Origin: Pirellulaceae bacterium
Lineage (GTDB): Bacteria > Planctomycetota > Planctomycetia > Pirellulales > Pirellulaceae
Direction of reading: 5' to 3'
Length of the DNA: 7,345 nucleotides
Assembly: GCA_020846515.1 (NCBI GenBank)
Contig: JADLDX010000452.1
Span: forward strand, 1-7,345
Shown: in pieces, positions 1-4,886 of the stretch
How the letters are laid out: the number at the start of each line of letters is the position of its first letter
Position numbering within the stretch: the first letter of the stretch is position 1
Program-made: the position numbers and the translations under genes
The notes under the pieces: model-generated
Database searches by the model: none
What the model saw: only the letters and a program-made list of their open reading frames with translations
Told to the model about the DNA's origin: nothing

Positions 1-95
1 AACTAACCCTCCTGCTGCGTAGCAGCGGGAGGGTCGACTGGCGTCAGCTCAGTCGGGGAGGGGGCTCGCCTCGCCTAACCAAAGCATGAAGTGCG
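1..95 (+). repeat. Structured palindromic repeat, copy A1
   Basis: First of two head-to-tail copies with a 95-bp period. It opens with AACTAACCCTCC. Hairpin 1 pairs 7-18 with 22-33 around a GTA loop: 12 pairs, one of them a T-G wobble. Hairpin 2 pairs CGACTG (35-40) with CAGTCG (50-55). A second purine run, GGGGAGGGGG, and TAACCAAAGCATGAA follow. The opening and the two-hairpin layout recur at 96-184, at 186-291 on the minus strand, and at 4497-4602. I see no coding potential. It may extend left of the window, because the copy begins exactly at base 1. Confidence 0.8.
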
Positions 96-184
96 AACTA
101 ACCCTCCTGCTGCGTAGCAGTGGGAGGGTCGCCTGGCGTCAGCTCAGGCGGGGAGGGGGCTCGCCTTGCTAACCAAAGCATGAA
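96..184 (+). repeat. Structured palindromic repeat, copy A2
   Basis: Near-identical tandem copy of 1-95, differing by a few substitutions and a 1-base deletion. The differences respect the folding. Hairpin 2 is CGCCTG (130-135) with CAGGCG (145-150), so the A-T pair of A1 (37/53) has become C-G (132/148). In hairpin 1 the G-C pair 14/26 of A1 is G-T (109/121), still allowed in a plus-strand RNA but not in the complementary RNA. This copy runs up to the oppositely oriented copy at 186-291. Confidence 0.8.
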
Positions 185-185
185 T

Positions 186-291
186 CACTTCGCTGCGAAC
201 TCGCCTCTGCGGCGCACGCACCCTCCCCGAAAAAACAGGCTTATGCGCCTGTTTTTCGACCGTCCCGAAGGGACCGAAGGAAGGGTTAGTT
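186..291 (-). repeat. Structured palindromic repeat, copy X (inverted)
   Basis: Read on the minus strand, this block matches 4497-4602 almost base for base in layout. Both start AACTAACCCT, have a 25-base first arm ending GGTCG, then a long A/T-flanked hairpin, then GGGAGGG, CGCCGCAG and GCAGCGAAGTG, over the same total of 106 bp. It shares the opening and two-hairpin plan with 1-184 but faces the other way. It ends 8 bp past the stop codon of larC, so larC transcripts would run straight into it. Confidence 0.8.
231..256 (-). terminator. Terminator-like hairpin downstream of larC
   Basis: AAAAACAGGC (231-240) pairs perfectly with GCCTGTTTTT (247-256) around a 6-base loop. Flanking CG bases (228-229 and 257-258) extend the stem past one bulged A. 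Read from larC, it is a GC-centred stem ending in six T residues, the usual intrinsic-terminator shape, about 44 bp after the stop codon. Symmetry allows it to act in both directions. It is also the second hairpin of repeat copy X, so termination may be a by-product of the repeat. Confidence 0.6.
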
Positions 292-299
292 GTGTGGCA

Positions 300-1739
300 T
301 CAAGAACGCTTCAAAGAATCGTCGCCTGGCTCATCCGCTTGATCATGGCTGTGGTCATGGCTGTGGTCATGTGAATGGTCATGACTATGATCGTGACTAT
401 GGTCATGTGAATGATCATGAATCTGGTCGTGTGAATGATCGTGGCTGTGATCATGCGAGTGATCATGTGCATGGTCATGTGCATGGTCATGCGAATGATC
501 GTGGCTGTGGGCTGCACCACTGGCTGCGGGTACGGTCGCGGCGCTGGATATCAGGGCAGGGGGGCGATCGAGCTTGAGATTGACCACGGCCCGCATGACC
601 AACTGGTATACCTGGGCGAGCGGCATGCCGCTTTCCAGAGCCAGACGTTTGCAATCTTCGTACTCAGGGGCTACGTTAGGGTCGCGCCCTGAGTGCCAAG
701 CCAGCTTGGCCCGCGCTTCGCCGAGCGATGTTTCTACGCGAATAATCTCGCGATGCAATTTGCGACGCGTCATCAACTGCCGTCGAATGCCCAGAGAACC
801 GGTGTGCATAAACAGTAGATCTTCCATGCGATCGCGAAGCGTCGGCGGGCAGAGGACCGTCAGCAAGACACCTGGTCGATTCTTTTTCATCGCGACCGCT
901 GTCGTGTAGACTTCCAAAGCGCCGGCATCCCACAAGCGTTCGATGGCAAAACCAATCTGCTCGCCTGTCGCATCATCGATGTTGGTTTCCAGCACCGCTA
1001 CTTCGTCATGGCCAGCACCCACGGCCACGTTACCCAAGAAGATCCGCAGGAGATTGGCTTGCTCGGGCATGTCTCGATGGCCAGCACCATAGCCGATGCG
1101 ATCAATGTTCATCGACGGCAATGGTCCGAAGCTATCGCCCAGCGCGGCCAGTACTGCGGCGCCGGTGGGTGTCGTCAGTTCTGCTTGAATCGCACTTTCT
1201 CGCAAGGGAATACCGCGTAGCAGTTCCGCGGTTGCCGGTGCTGGGACACTGACCAAACCATGCGCAATCCGCACCGTGCCGCTGCCAGTGGGTGGTGGGC
1301 CCGCCACGATACGTTCAATGTTCAGATCATCCACGGCGATGGCGATACCGACGATATCAGCAATCGAATCGACGGCGCCCACTTCGTGGAAATGGACAGA
1401 GGCCAAGCTGGTGCCGTGGACCTTGGCTTCCGCTTCGCCCAAACGCGTAAAGATACGCTTGGCCAATTGCCGCGCTCGGGGAGAAATTTGACTGGCATCG
1501 ATCATGCCCACGATATCCGACAAATGCCGGTGAGCATGTTCGGGCGGATGCACAACATCCAGTCGCAGCGCCCGAAAGCCACCGCGCATCGTATTGGAAA
1601 ACTGCATTTCCAGGTTCGGCAGCCCCAATGTCCGCAACAGGGCTTCAATGCGGGCACCATCGGCACCTGCGTCGACCAGGGCAGCCAGTGTCATGTCGCC
1701 ACTGACGCCGCTGAGCGTATCAAAATATGCTACTCGCAT
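300..1739 (-). CDS. larC: LarC, nickel-pincer cofactor nickel-insertion protein, with long His-rich tail
   Basis: LarC proteins insert nickel, in a CTP-dependent reaction, into pyridinium-3,5-bisthiocarboxylate mononucleotide, giving the nickel-pincer nucleotide used by lactate racemase (LarA) and relatives; the protein is expected to be cytoplasmic. Family motifs: YFDTLSGVSGDMTLAALVDAG (5-25), SVHFHEVGAVDSIADIVG (114-131), TPTGAAVL (190-197), LETNIDDATGE (250-260), KKNRPG (285-290) and HTGSLGIRR (312-320). It is one continuous 479-residue frame, without the frameshift that splits larC in Lactiplantibacillus plantarum. Residues 411-466 hold 27 His in HSHDHSHD-type repeats, probably a nickel reservoir. 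Many family members carry a His-rich stretch internally; here that part is only HPPEHAHRH (64-72). The ATG has AAAGG 10 nt upstream. It lies 88 bp behind the AIM24-family gene on the same strand. No larA, larB or larE is in the window. Confidence 0.93.
   Translation of the reverse strand: MRVAYFDTLSGVSGDMTLAALVDAGADGARIEALLRTLGLPNLEMQFSNTMRGGFRALRLDVVHPPEHAHRHLSDIVGMIDASQISPRARQLAKRIFTRLGEAEAKVHGTSLASVHFHEVGAVDSIADIVGIAIAVDDLNIERIVAGPPPTGSGTVRIAHGLVSVPAPATAELLRGIPLRESAIQAELTTPTGAAVLAALGDSFGPLPSMNIDRIGYGAGHRDMPEQANLLRIFLGNVAVGAGHDEVAVLETNIDDATGEQIGFAIERLWDAGALEVYTTAVAMKKNRPGVLLTVLCPPTLRDRMEDLLFMHTGSLGIRRQLMTRRKLHREIIRVETSLGEARAKLAWHSGRDPNVAPEYEDCKRLALESGMPLAQVYQLVMRAVVNLKLDRPPALISSAATVPAASGAAHSHDHSHDHAHDHAHDHSHDHSHDHSHDQIHDHSHDHSHDHSHDHSHDHSHDHSHDQADEPGDDSLKRS
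342..509 (-). repeat. larC: Coding tandem repeat for the LarC His/Asp tail
   Basis: An approximately 12-base period encodes HSHD/HAHD units, LarC residues 411-466. Both strands show repeated ATGGTCATG/CATGACCAT-like and ATGATC/GATCAT words, and shadow frames are open across it. The periodicity makes the tract prone to slippage, so its length may vary between strains. One unit is broken by a Gln-Ile pair (residues 439-440), which separates two blocks of repeats. Confidence 0.85.
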
Positions 1740-1773
1740 CTGAATAAAACCTTTGCAATCTATGGGTTCGAGA

Positions 1774-1787
1774 GCTACTCGAGTAGC
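1774..1787. promoter_or_regulatory. 14-bp perfect palindrome between the AIM24-family gene and larC
   Basis: GCTACTCGAGTAGC is a perfect inverted repeat without spacer. It lies 35 bp upstream of the larC start, in the 88-bp gap after the AIM24-family gene. Position and symmetry suit a dimeric repressor or activator site acting on larC, but no promoter boxes are clear and no cognate regulator is in view. No T-run follows, so it is not an obvious terminator. Confidence 0.35.
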
Positions 1788-1827
1788 AGCTGGGCACCTC
1801 GCCGTCGCGGTCCGGCGTGCGGGGTGG

Positions 1828-2781
1828 TTACTCCCGATCGCCCATCAGCATCCCACCCAGGCCGCCAAACGAGTTGAGCACGGAGCCTTGCTCTTTGTTG
1901 CCAGTAGAACTGGTGGCAAAGCGGCGAGCCAAGCGGCCGAATGGTAAGCTTTGAAGCCAAATCGGTCCCGGACCTGTCAACGTCGCAAAGACCAGCCCTT
2001 CGCCGCCGAAGAGAGCACTCTTAATACTATTGTTGAATTGAATATCGTAGTTGATCGTAGGCCCTAAAGCCACGATACACCCAGTGTCAACTCGCAACGT
2101 CTCGCCGGGCTCCAACTGCCGATGCATCATCGTACCGCAAGCATGAATTAGTGCGATGCCGTCACCGATCAGCTTCTGCATAATAAAGCCTTCCCCACCA
2201 AGTAACCCCACGCCGATCTTCTTTTGAAAAGCAATCGAAATCTCAATGCCCTTGGCTCCACACAAAAAGGCATCGCGTTGGCAGATGATCTGGCCGCCCA
2301 GTTTATCCAAGTGCAGGGCTTCGATTCGTCCAGGATATGGAGCGCCGAAAGCCACCGTCTCCCGTTTTCCCGCAGTATTGCTGAAGACCGTCATAAACAT
2401 CGATTCGCCGGTCAGCACGCGTTTACCAGCCGACACAACCTTGTTCCAGAAGCTCGAGCCGTGCTGGTTCGGATCTCCAAATACCGTTTCCATCTGAATA
2501 CCCGACGTCATGAACATCATCGCGCCAGCTTCCGCGATAACCGCTTCCCGAGGATCGAGCGTGACCTCAACATATTGCATATCGTCGCCGAAGATCTCGT
2601 AGTCGATCTCATGAGCGACGCGCGAACCGGCGCCCAAAGGAATGATCGGCGGCGGTTCATGGCCCACTCGCGCACTGGCCGTGAAGACCTCCTGACAATT
2701 TTGACAGCGCACCTGCTTACCCATATGCTCCGGCGGCAAGCTATACTGAGCACGGCATTTGGGACAGTAGATGATCTCCAC
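1828..2781 (-). CDS. AIM24/TIGR00266-family protein with N-terminal zinc ribbon
   Basis: A 317-residue protein in two parts. Residues 1-33 form a small zinc ribbon, CPKC (6-9) and CQNC (26-29), of the type found at the N-terminus of many planctomycete and myxobacterial proteins. Residues from about 58 to 290 are a well-kept AIM24/TIGR00266 domain: [89 protein letters not shown] and WLQSLPF are all recognisable. The biochemical role of bacterial members is not established; yeast AIM24 is mitochondrial. A glycine-rich tail (GGLGGMLMG) ends the protein. No signal peptide or membrane helix is evident. The start is GTG, supported by GGAG 8 nt upstream and by the zinc ribbon beginning right after it. 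larC follows after 88 bp on the same strand. Confidence 0.9.
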   Translation of the reverse strand: MEIIYCPKCRAQYSLPPEHMGKQVRCQNCQEVFTASARVGHEPPPIIPLGAGSRVAHEIDYEIFGDDMQYVEVTLDPREAVIAEAGAMMFMTSGIQMETVFGDPNQHGSSFWNKVVSAGKRVLTGESMFMTVFSNTAGKRETVAFGAPYPGRIEALHLDKLGGQIICQRDAFLCGAKGIEISIAFQKKIGVGLLGGEGFIMQKLIGDGIALIHACGTMMHRQLEPGETLRVDTGCIVALGPTINYDIQFNNSIKSALFGGEGLVFATLTGPGPIWLQSLPFGRLARRFATSSTGNKEQGSVLNSFGGLGGMLMGDRE

Positions 2782-2964
2782 GATGTATTCTCCGTTGATT
2801 GTTAGTTTAAAACGCGGACCCTGCGTTAGGCCCAGATTATTCCACCCCTAGGCGCGCATAGCCAGACGCCCTTGAGCCGGCTCTCTAAAGAATGCCATGA
2901 GCCTGTAAGCAAGTTTTCATATGCTTATTCGCGTGTTTAGTCACGTGCTTAGAAACAACTGGTC
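2782..2964. other. Divergent intergenic region between the AIM24-family and C1-pathway genes
   Basis: This 183-bp stretch must hold start signals for both directions, but I could not identify convincing -35/-10 pairs. Visible elements: GGAG at 2790-2793 (minus strand), the ribosome binding site that supports the GTG start of the AIM24-family gene; a 10-bp palindrome GAGCCGGCTC (2874-2883); and two adjacent 12-bp direct repeats, TCGCGTGTTTAG and TCACGTGCTTAG (2929-2952), ending 12 bp before the plus-strand gene. The repeats match at 10 of 12 positions and could be tandem binding sites. Confidence 0.45.
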
Positions 2965-4080
2965 ATGACTGAACGAGTTCTCGGTATTGATGTCGGCGGT
3001 GCCAACCTCAAAATGGCGGTTTGGTCAGACCAGACTGCCACGGCCGTTTCACGCAACTTTGCCATGTGGAAACAGCCCTTTCAATTGGCCCAAGCCACGC
3101 ACGAACTGATCCACGAACTTAACTCAACCAGTCCGCAGGGCGCTGTCATCCATCGACTGGCCGTCACGATGACAGGCGAACTGGCCGACTGCTTCGCGAC
3201 GCGTCGCGAAGGAGTAGCGCAAATCCTCGATCAACTTCAGCAAGTCATCACTCCAGAACAGATCTCAGTCTACGCGGTCGACGGCCAGTGGCTATCGATC
3301 GAAAAGGCTAACGAAGATCCGTGGCGCGTCGCGGCCAGTAACTGGCATGCGCTGGCCACCTGGTTGGCCAACTGGCCAGCGACCCAACCATACTGCGACC
3401 AGGCATTGCTAGTTGATATCGGCTCAACGACCGTCGACGTCATTCCCATCATCGACCGGGGCGTGGCCACGCCCGCCCGTACCGATCGCCAACGATTGGA
3501 ACGCCGACAATTGATTTACACCGGCCTGAGGCGAACGCCCATTTGCGCCATTTTGCCCAAACTCACACTGAACAATCGGCCGATCCCGGTGATGGCCGAG
3601 TTGTTTGCGACAGTCGATGACGCTTATCTCGCTCTGGAATTAATCGAACCAGACATCGACGATCGCGACACGGCCGATGGCCGACCACGCACAGTCGACT
3701 ATGCTCGGGCCCGCTTGGCGCGGATGATCGGTGAGGACAGTGAGACCTTACAGCCGCATCAGATCAATCAACTGGCCGAGCAAGTAGTGGAAGCTCAAGC
3801 CCTGCAAGTGGCTGACGCGATTCAGTGGAATAGTGAGCAATACTTTTCCGGTCAAGAAACCGCGAAACTGATTTTCAGCGGCCACGGCATACCGCTTCAT
3901 CAACGCGTGTTACGACACCTGAATTCATCTTCAATGACGATTAATAAGCCGACGATGCAGCAATCTTGGTTAGATGCATCGTGGATTACATTAACCGATT
4001 ATGTGCCCGCTGCCGTCTCGCGCGGCGCACCGGCCGCAGCCGTAGCTTGGCTATATGCCTTCCAGCACGGTAAGCCTTAA
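2965..4080 (+). CDS. H4MPT-linked C1-transfer pathway protein (hydantoinase A/MfnF-like)
   Basis: A 371-residue member of the family called probable H4MPT-linked C1 transfer pathway protein, an actin-fold relative of hydantoinase/oxoprolinase. The archaeal homologue MfnF joins a furan phosphate to a gamma-glutamyl-tyramine unit in methanofuran synthesis, so a role in making the furan cofactor of bacterial H4MPT-linked formaldehyde oxidation is the likely inference. Seen: nucleotide-binding start GIDVGGANLK (7-16), TMTGELADCFATRREGV (68-84), NWHALATW (126-133), second phosphate loop VDIGSTTVDVIPI (150-162), YTGLRRTP (185-192), the conserved late segment LIFSGHG (302-308) and the C-terminal AVSRGAPAAAVAWL (350-363). 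Length is normal for the family. The ATG has no strong Shine-Dalgarno sequence. No other H4MPT-pathway gene (fae, mch, mtd, fhc) is in the window. The next gene is about 800 bp away. Confidence 0.87.
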   Translation: MTERVLGIDVGGANLKMAVWSDQTATAVSRNFAMWKQPFQLAQATHELIHELNSTSPQGAVIHRLAVTMTGELADCFATRREGVAQILDQLQQVITPEQISVYAVDGQWLSIEKANEDPWRVAASNWHALATWLANWPATQPYCDQALLVDIGSTTVDVIPIIDRGVATPARTDRQRLERRQLIYTGLRRTPICAILPKLTLNNRPIPVMAELFATVDDAYLALELIEPDIDDRDTADGRPRTVDYARARLARMIGEDSETLQPHQINQLAEQVVEAQALQVADAIQWNSEQYFSGQETAKLIFSGHGIPLHQRVLRHLNSSSMTINKPTMQQSWLDASWITLTDYVPAAVSRGAPAAAVAWLYAFQHGKP

Positions 4081-4081
4081 T

Positions 4082-4140
4082 GCACTGCCTATCTTTCAGC
4101 ACTGCATATCTTTCAGCACTGCATATCTTTCAGCACTGCA
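4082..4140 (+). repeat. 17-bp tandem repeat, about 3.5 copies
   Basis: The unit TATCTTTCAGCACTGCA is repeated exactly three times at 4090-4106, 4107-4123 and 4124-4140, preceded by a half copy (GCACTGCC, 4082-4089). The array starts 1 bp after the TAA of the C1-pathway gene. Perfect identity between units suggests recent slippage expansion. The units are too short and lack spacers, so this is not a CRISPR. Confidence 0.9.
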
Positions 4141-4212
4141 AGCTTTCGAGCTCTGGTAGCCTTCAGCGACAGATGTCGGTGGGGAAGGTTAACTGGTTCG
4201 GGTAAGAAGGAA

Positions 4213-4302
4213 ACTCGGCTGCCAGCTCGACTACCGCAGTTGAGTACGAAACTACTGCGGGAATCGTCTTTTAAGCCCCTCAGCTATCGCCGGCAGCCGA
4301 GT
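4213..4302. repeat. Nested inverted repeat, possible cruciform or structured RNA
   Basis: The outer arms ACTCGGCTGCC (4213-4223) and GGCAGCCGAGT (4292-4302) are perfect 11-bp complements. Inside them, CCGCAGT (4234-4240) pairs perfectly with ACTGCGG (4254-4260) around a 13-base loop. The inner stem reaches 11 of 13 pairs if extended to CGA/TCG at 4228-4266. The two stems are compatible, giving one branched 90-base structure. No T-run follows. I do not recognise a known RNA family. Confidence 0.55.
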
Positions 4303-4431
4303 ATCACGCCCGAAGAAAGGGATCTGACACCCTCTATCGTCAAGTATATCACTACCAATGAGCCTTTGACAACTATTGCAAGGCCAAATTTGCCACTTTT
4401 TTACACTTTTCTGGACTGGCCACTATGGCCA

Positions 4432-4466
4432 CCTTAGGGGATCGAGCTCCGTATACACCCCTAGGG
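4432..4466. repeat. Hairpin containing a CCCCTAGGGG palindrome
   Basis: CCTTAGGGG (4432-4440) pairs with CCCCTAGGG (4458-4466), nine pairs including one T-G wobble, around a 17-base loop. The right arm is itself part of the perfect 10-bp palindrome CCCCTAGGGG (4458-4467), so two structures compete. A related CACCCCTAGG occurs in the divergent region near 2843-2852. Function unknown; it could be a protein-binding site or part of a repeat. Confidence 0.4.
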
Positions 4467-4496
4467 GGTTATCCCACGCGCCAGGGCCCGCGCCGG

Positions 4497-4602
4497 AACT
4501 AACCCTCCCAAGCGCAGCTTAGGGAGGGTCGAAAAACACGCGTCCAGCGTGCTTTTTCTGGGAGGGCGCCCGCGCCGCAGAAACTAAGTCCGCAGCGAAG
4601 TG
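4497..4602 (+). repeat. Structured palindromic repeat, copy Y
   Basis: Fourth member of the repeat family and the closest relative of copy X (186-291, opposite strand). Both are 106 bp with the same order of blocks: AACTAACCCT, arm, GGTCGAAAAACA, hairpin, GGGAGGG, CGCCGCAG, CGCAGCGAAGTG. In the hairpin, X has CAGGC/GCCTG where Y has CACGC/GCGTG, a G-C to C-G swap that keeps pairing. It lies in the long gap before the metallophosphoesterase gene. Confidence 0.8.
4532..4557 (+). terminator. Terminator-like hairpin within repeat copy Y
   Basis: AAAAACACGC (4532-4541) pairs with GCGTG and TTTTT (4547-4557) around GTCCA, with one bulged C at 4552. The stem ends in five T residues and could stop transcription from the left. 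The upstream plus-strand gene ends about 450 bp earlier, so this would be a distant terminator. The structural match to the hairpin behind larC makes a shared role of the repeat possible. Confidence 0.4.
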
Positions 4603-4612
4603 CTTCCCGCGC

Positions 4613-4642
4613 AGCATTAAATAGACCTGACCCCTTTTTTCA
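4613..4642 (+). repeat. 30-bp direct repeat, left copy, with GACCTGACCCC motif
   Basis: Matches 4747-4776 at 29 of 30 positions. The core ATAGACCTGACCCC followed by six T reads GGGGTCAGGTCTAT on the other strand. From memory, such GGGGTCAGGTCT words accompany REP-associated tyrosine transposases (IS200/RAYT type) in many bacteria; I could not check this. No transposase gene is present, so this may be a remnant or a non-autonomous element edge. Confidence 0.7.
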
Positions 4643-4746
4643 AGGACCCTGGGCATGGCCAATCAGTTGCGATTTGCAGCTTGCCTCCGCCGGAGCGTCG
4701 GCCTCCCGGACTGATAACGAATTGAAAGCTGTAGTCCAGCAGCAGG

Positions 4747-4776
4747 AGCATAAAATAGACCTGACCCCTTTTTTCA
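4747..4776 (+). repeat. 30-bp direct repeat, right copy, with GACCTGACCCC motif
   Basis: Second copy of the 30-bp repeat, 134 bp to the right of the first and in the same orientation, differing at one base (A4752 against T4618). The 104 bases between the copies contain a CTCCG-C-CGGAG hairpin and separate ATCAGT/ACTGAT and CAGCTT/AAGCTG inverted pairs. The block could be a small non-autonomous element or the scar of an excised one. Confidence 0.7.
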
Positions 4777-4782
4777 CGCTTG

Positions 4783-4800
4783 GCAACTTGGCTAAGTTGC
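4783..4800 (+). promoter_or_regulatory. Short perfect hairpin upstream of the metallophosphoesterase gene
   Basis: GCAACTT (4783-4789) pairs with AAGTTGC (4794-4800) around GGCT. It lies 87 bp upstream of the likely start codon and 7 bp after the right 30-bp direct repeat. No T-run follows, so it is an unlikely terminator; an operator or a leader-RNA hairpin is possible. Confidence 0.3.
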
Positions 4801-4870
4801 ATTAGAAAACGCTGTTGGCAAAAAATGGCCTGGCCTGTTAACATGTGGCCTCACGCGTAAGCGGGCAATC

Positions 4871-4877
4871 AGGGAGG
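4871..4877 (+). promoter_or_regulatory. Ribosome binding site that sets the metallophosphoesterase start
   Basis: AGGGAGG lies 9 nt upstream of the ATG at 4887. It favours that start over the in-frame GTG at 4845, which would add 14 residues (MASRVSGQSGRICT) unrelated to the fold and would place this strong Shine-Dalgarno sequence inside the gene. Confidence 0.8.
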
Positions 4878-4886
4878 ATTTGCACA

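Larger units (their letters stand above)
4141..4496. other. Non-coding stretch with several inverted repeats
   Basis: I find no supported gene here. A frame from 4240 to 4437 opens with TTG, has no clear ribosome binding site and gives a 65-residue peptide of unfamiliar composition. The stretch does hold a short hairpin CGACA-GA-TGTCG in the region 4168-4180, the nested inverted repeat at 4213-4302, an AT-rich run near 4386-4412 and the hairpin at 4432-4466. A TTGACA at 4366-4371 has no good -10 at 17-bp spacing. Confidence 0.5.

Noticed and set aside
290..577. Plus-strand and alternate minus-strand frames rich in Gly/His/Asp or Met/Thr
   Set aside because: They are other readings of the 12-base coding repeat of the LarC tail.
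300..1739. Split larC1/larC2 with programmed frameshift
   Set aside because: The frame is continuous through all LarC motifs, so no frameshift is needed.
1260..1877. Plus-strand open frame of 205 codons
   Set aside because: Antisense to larC and the following gap, with no family features.
2224..2805. Plus-strand open frame of 193 codons
   Set aside because: Antisense to the AIM24-family gene, whose family motifs run through the whole stretch.
2897..2925. TATGCT at 2920-2925 as a -10 box for the C1-pathway gene
   Set aside because: The corresponding -35 position reads ATGAGC, so the pair is weak.
4082..4140. CRISPR-like array
   Set aside because: 17-bp units abut with no spacers and no cas gene is near; it is a simple tandem repeat.
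4366..4394. TTGACA as a possible -35 box
   Set aside because: The hexamer at 17-bp spacing is TTTGCC, far from a usual -10.
4240..4437. Plus-strand frame of 65 codons
   Set aside because: TTG start inside the inner arm of an inverted repeat, no ribosome binding site, no known motif.
4617..4844. Minus-strand frame of 75 codons
   Set aside because: It spans both 30-bp direct repeats, which would be an odd repeat inside a short protein, and resembles no known family. More likely element sequence.
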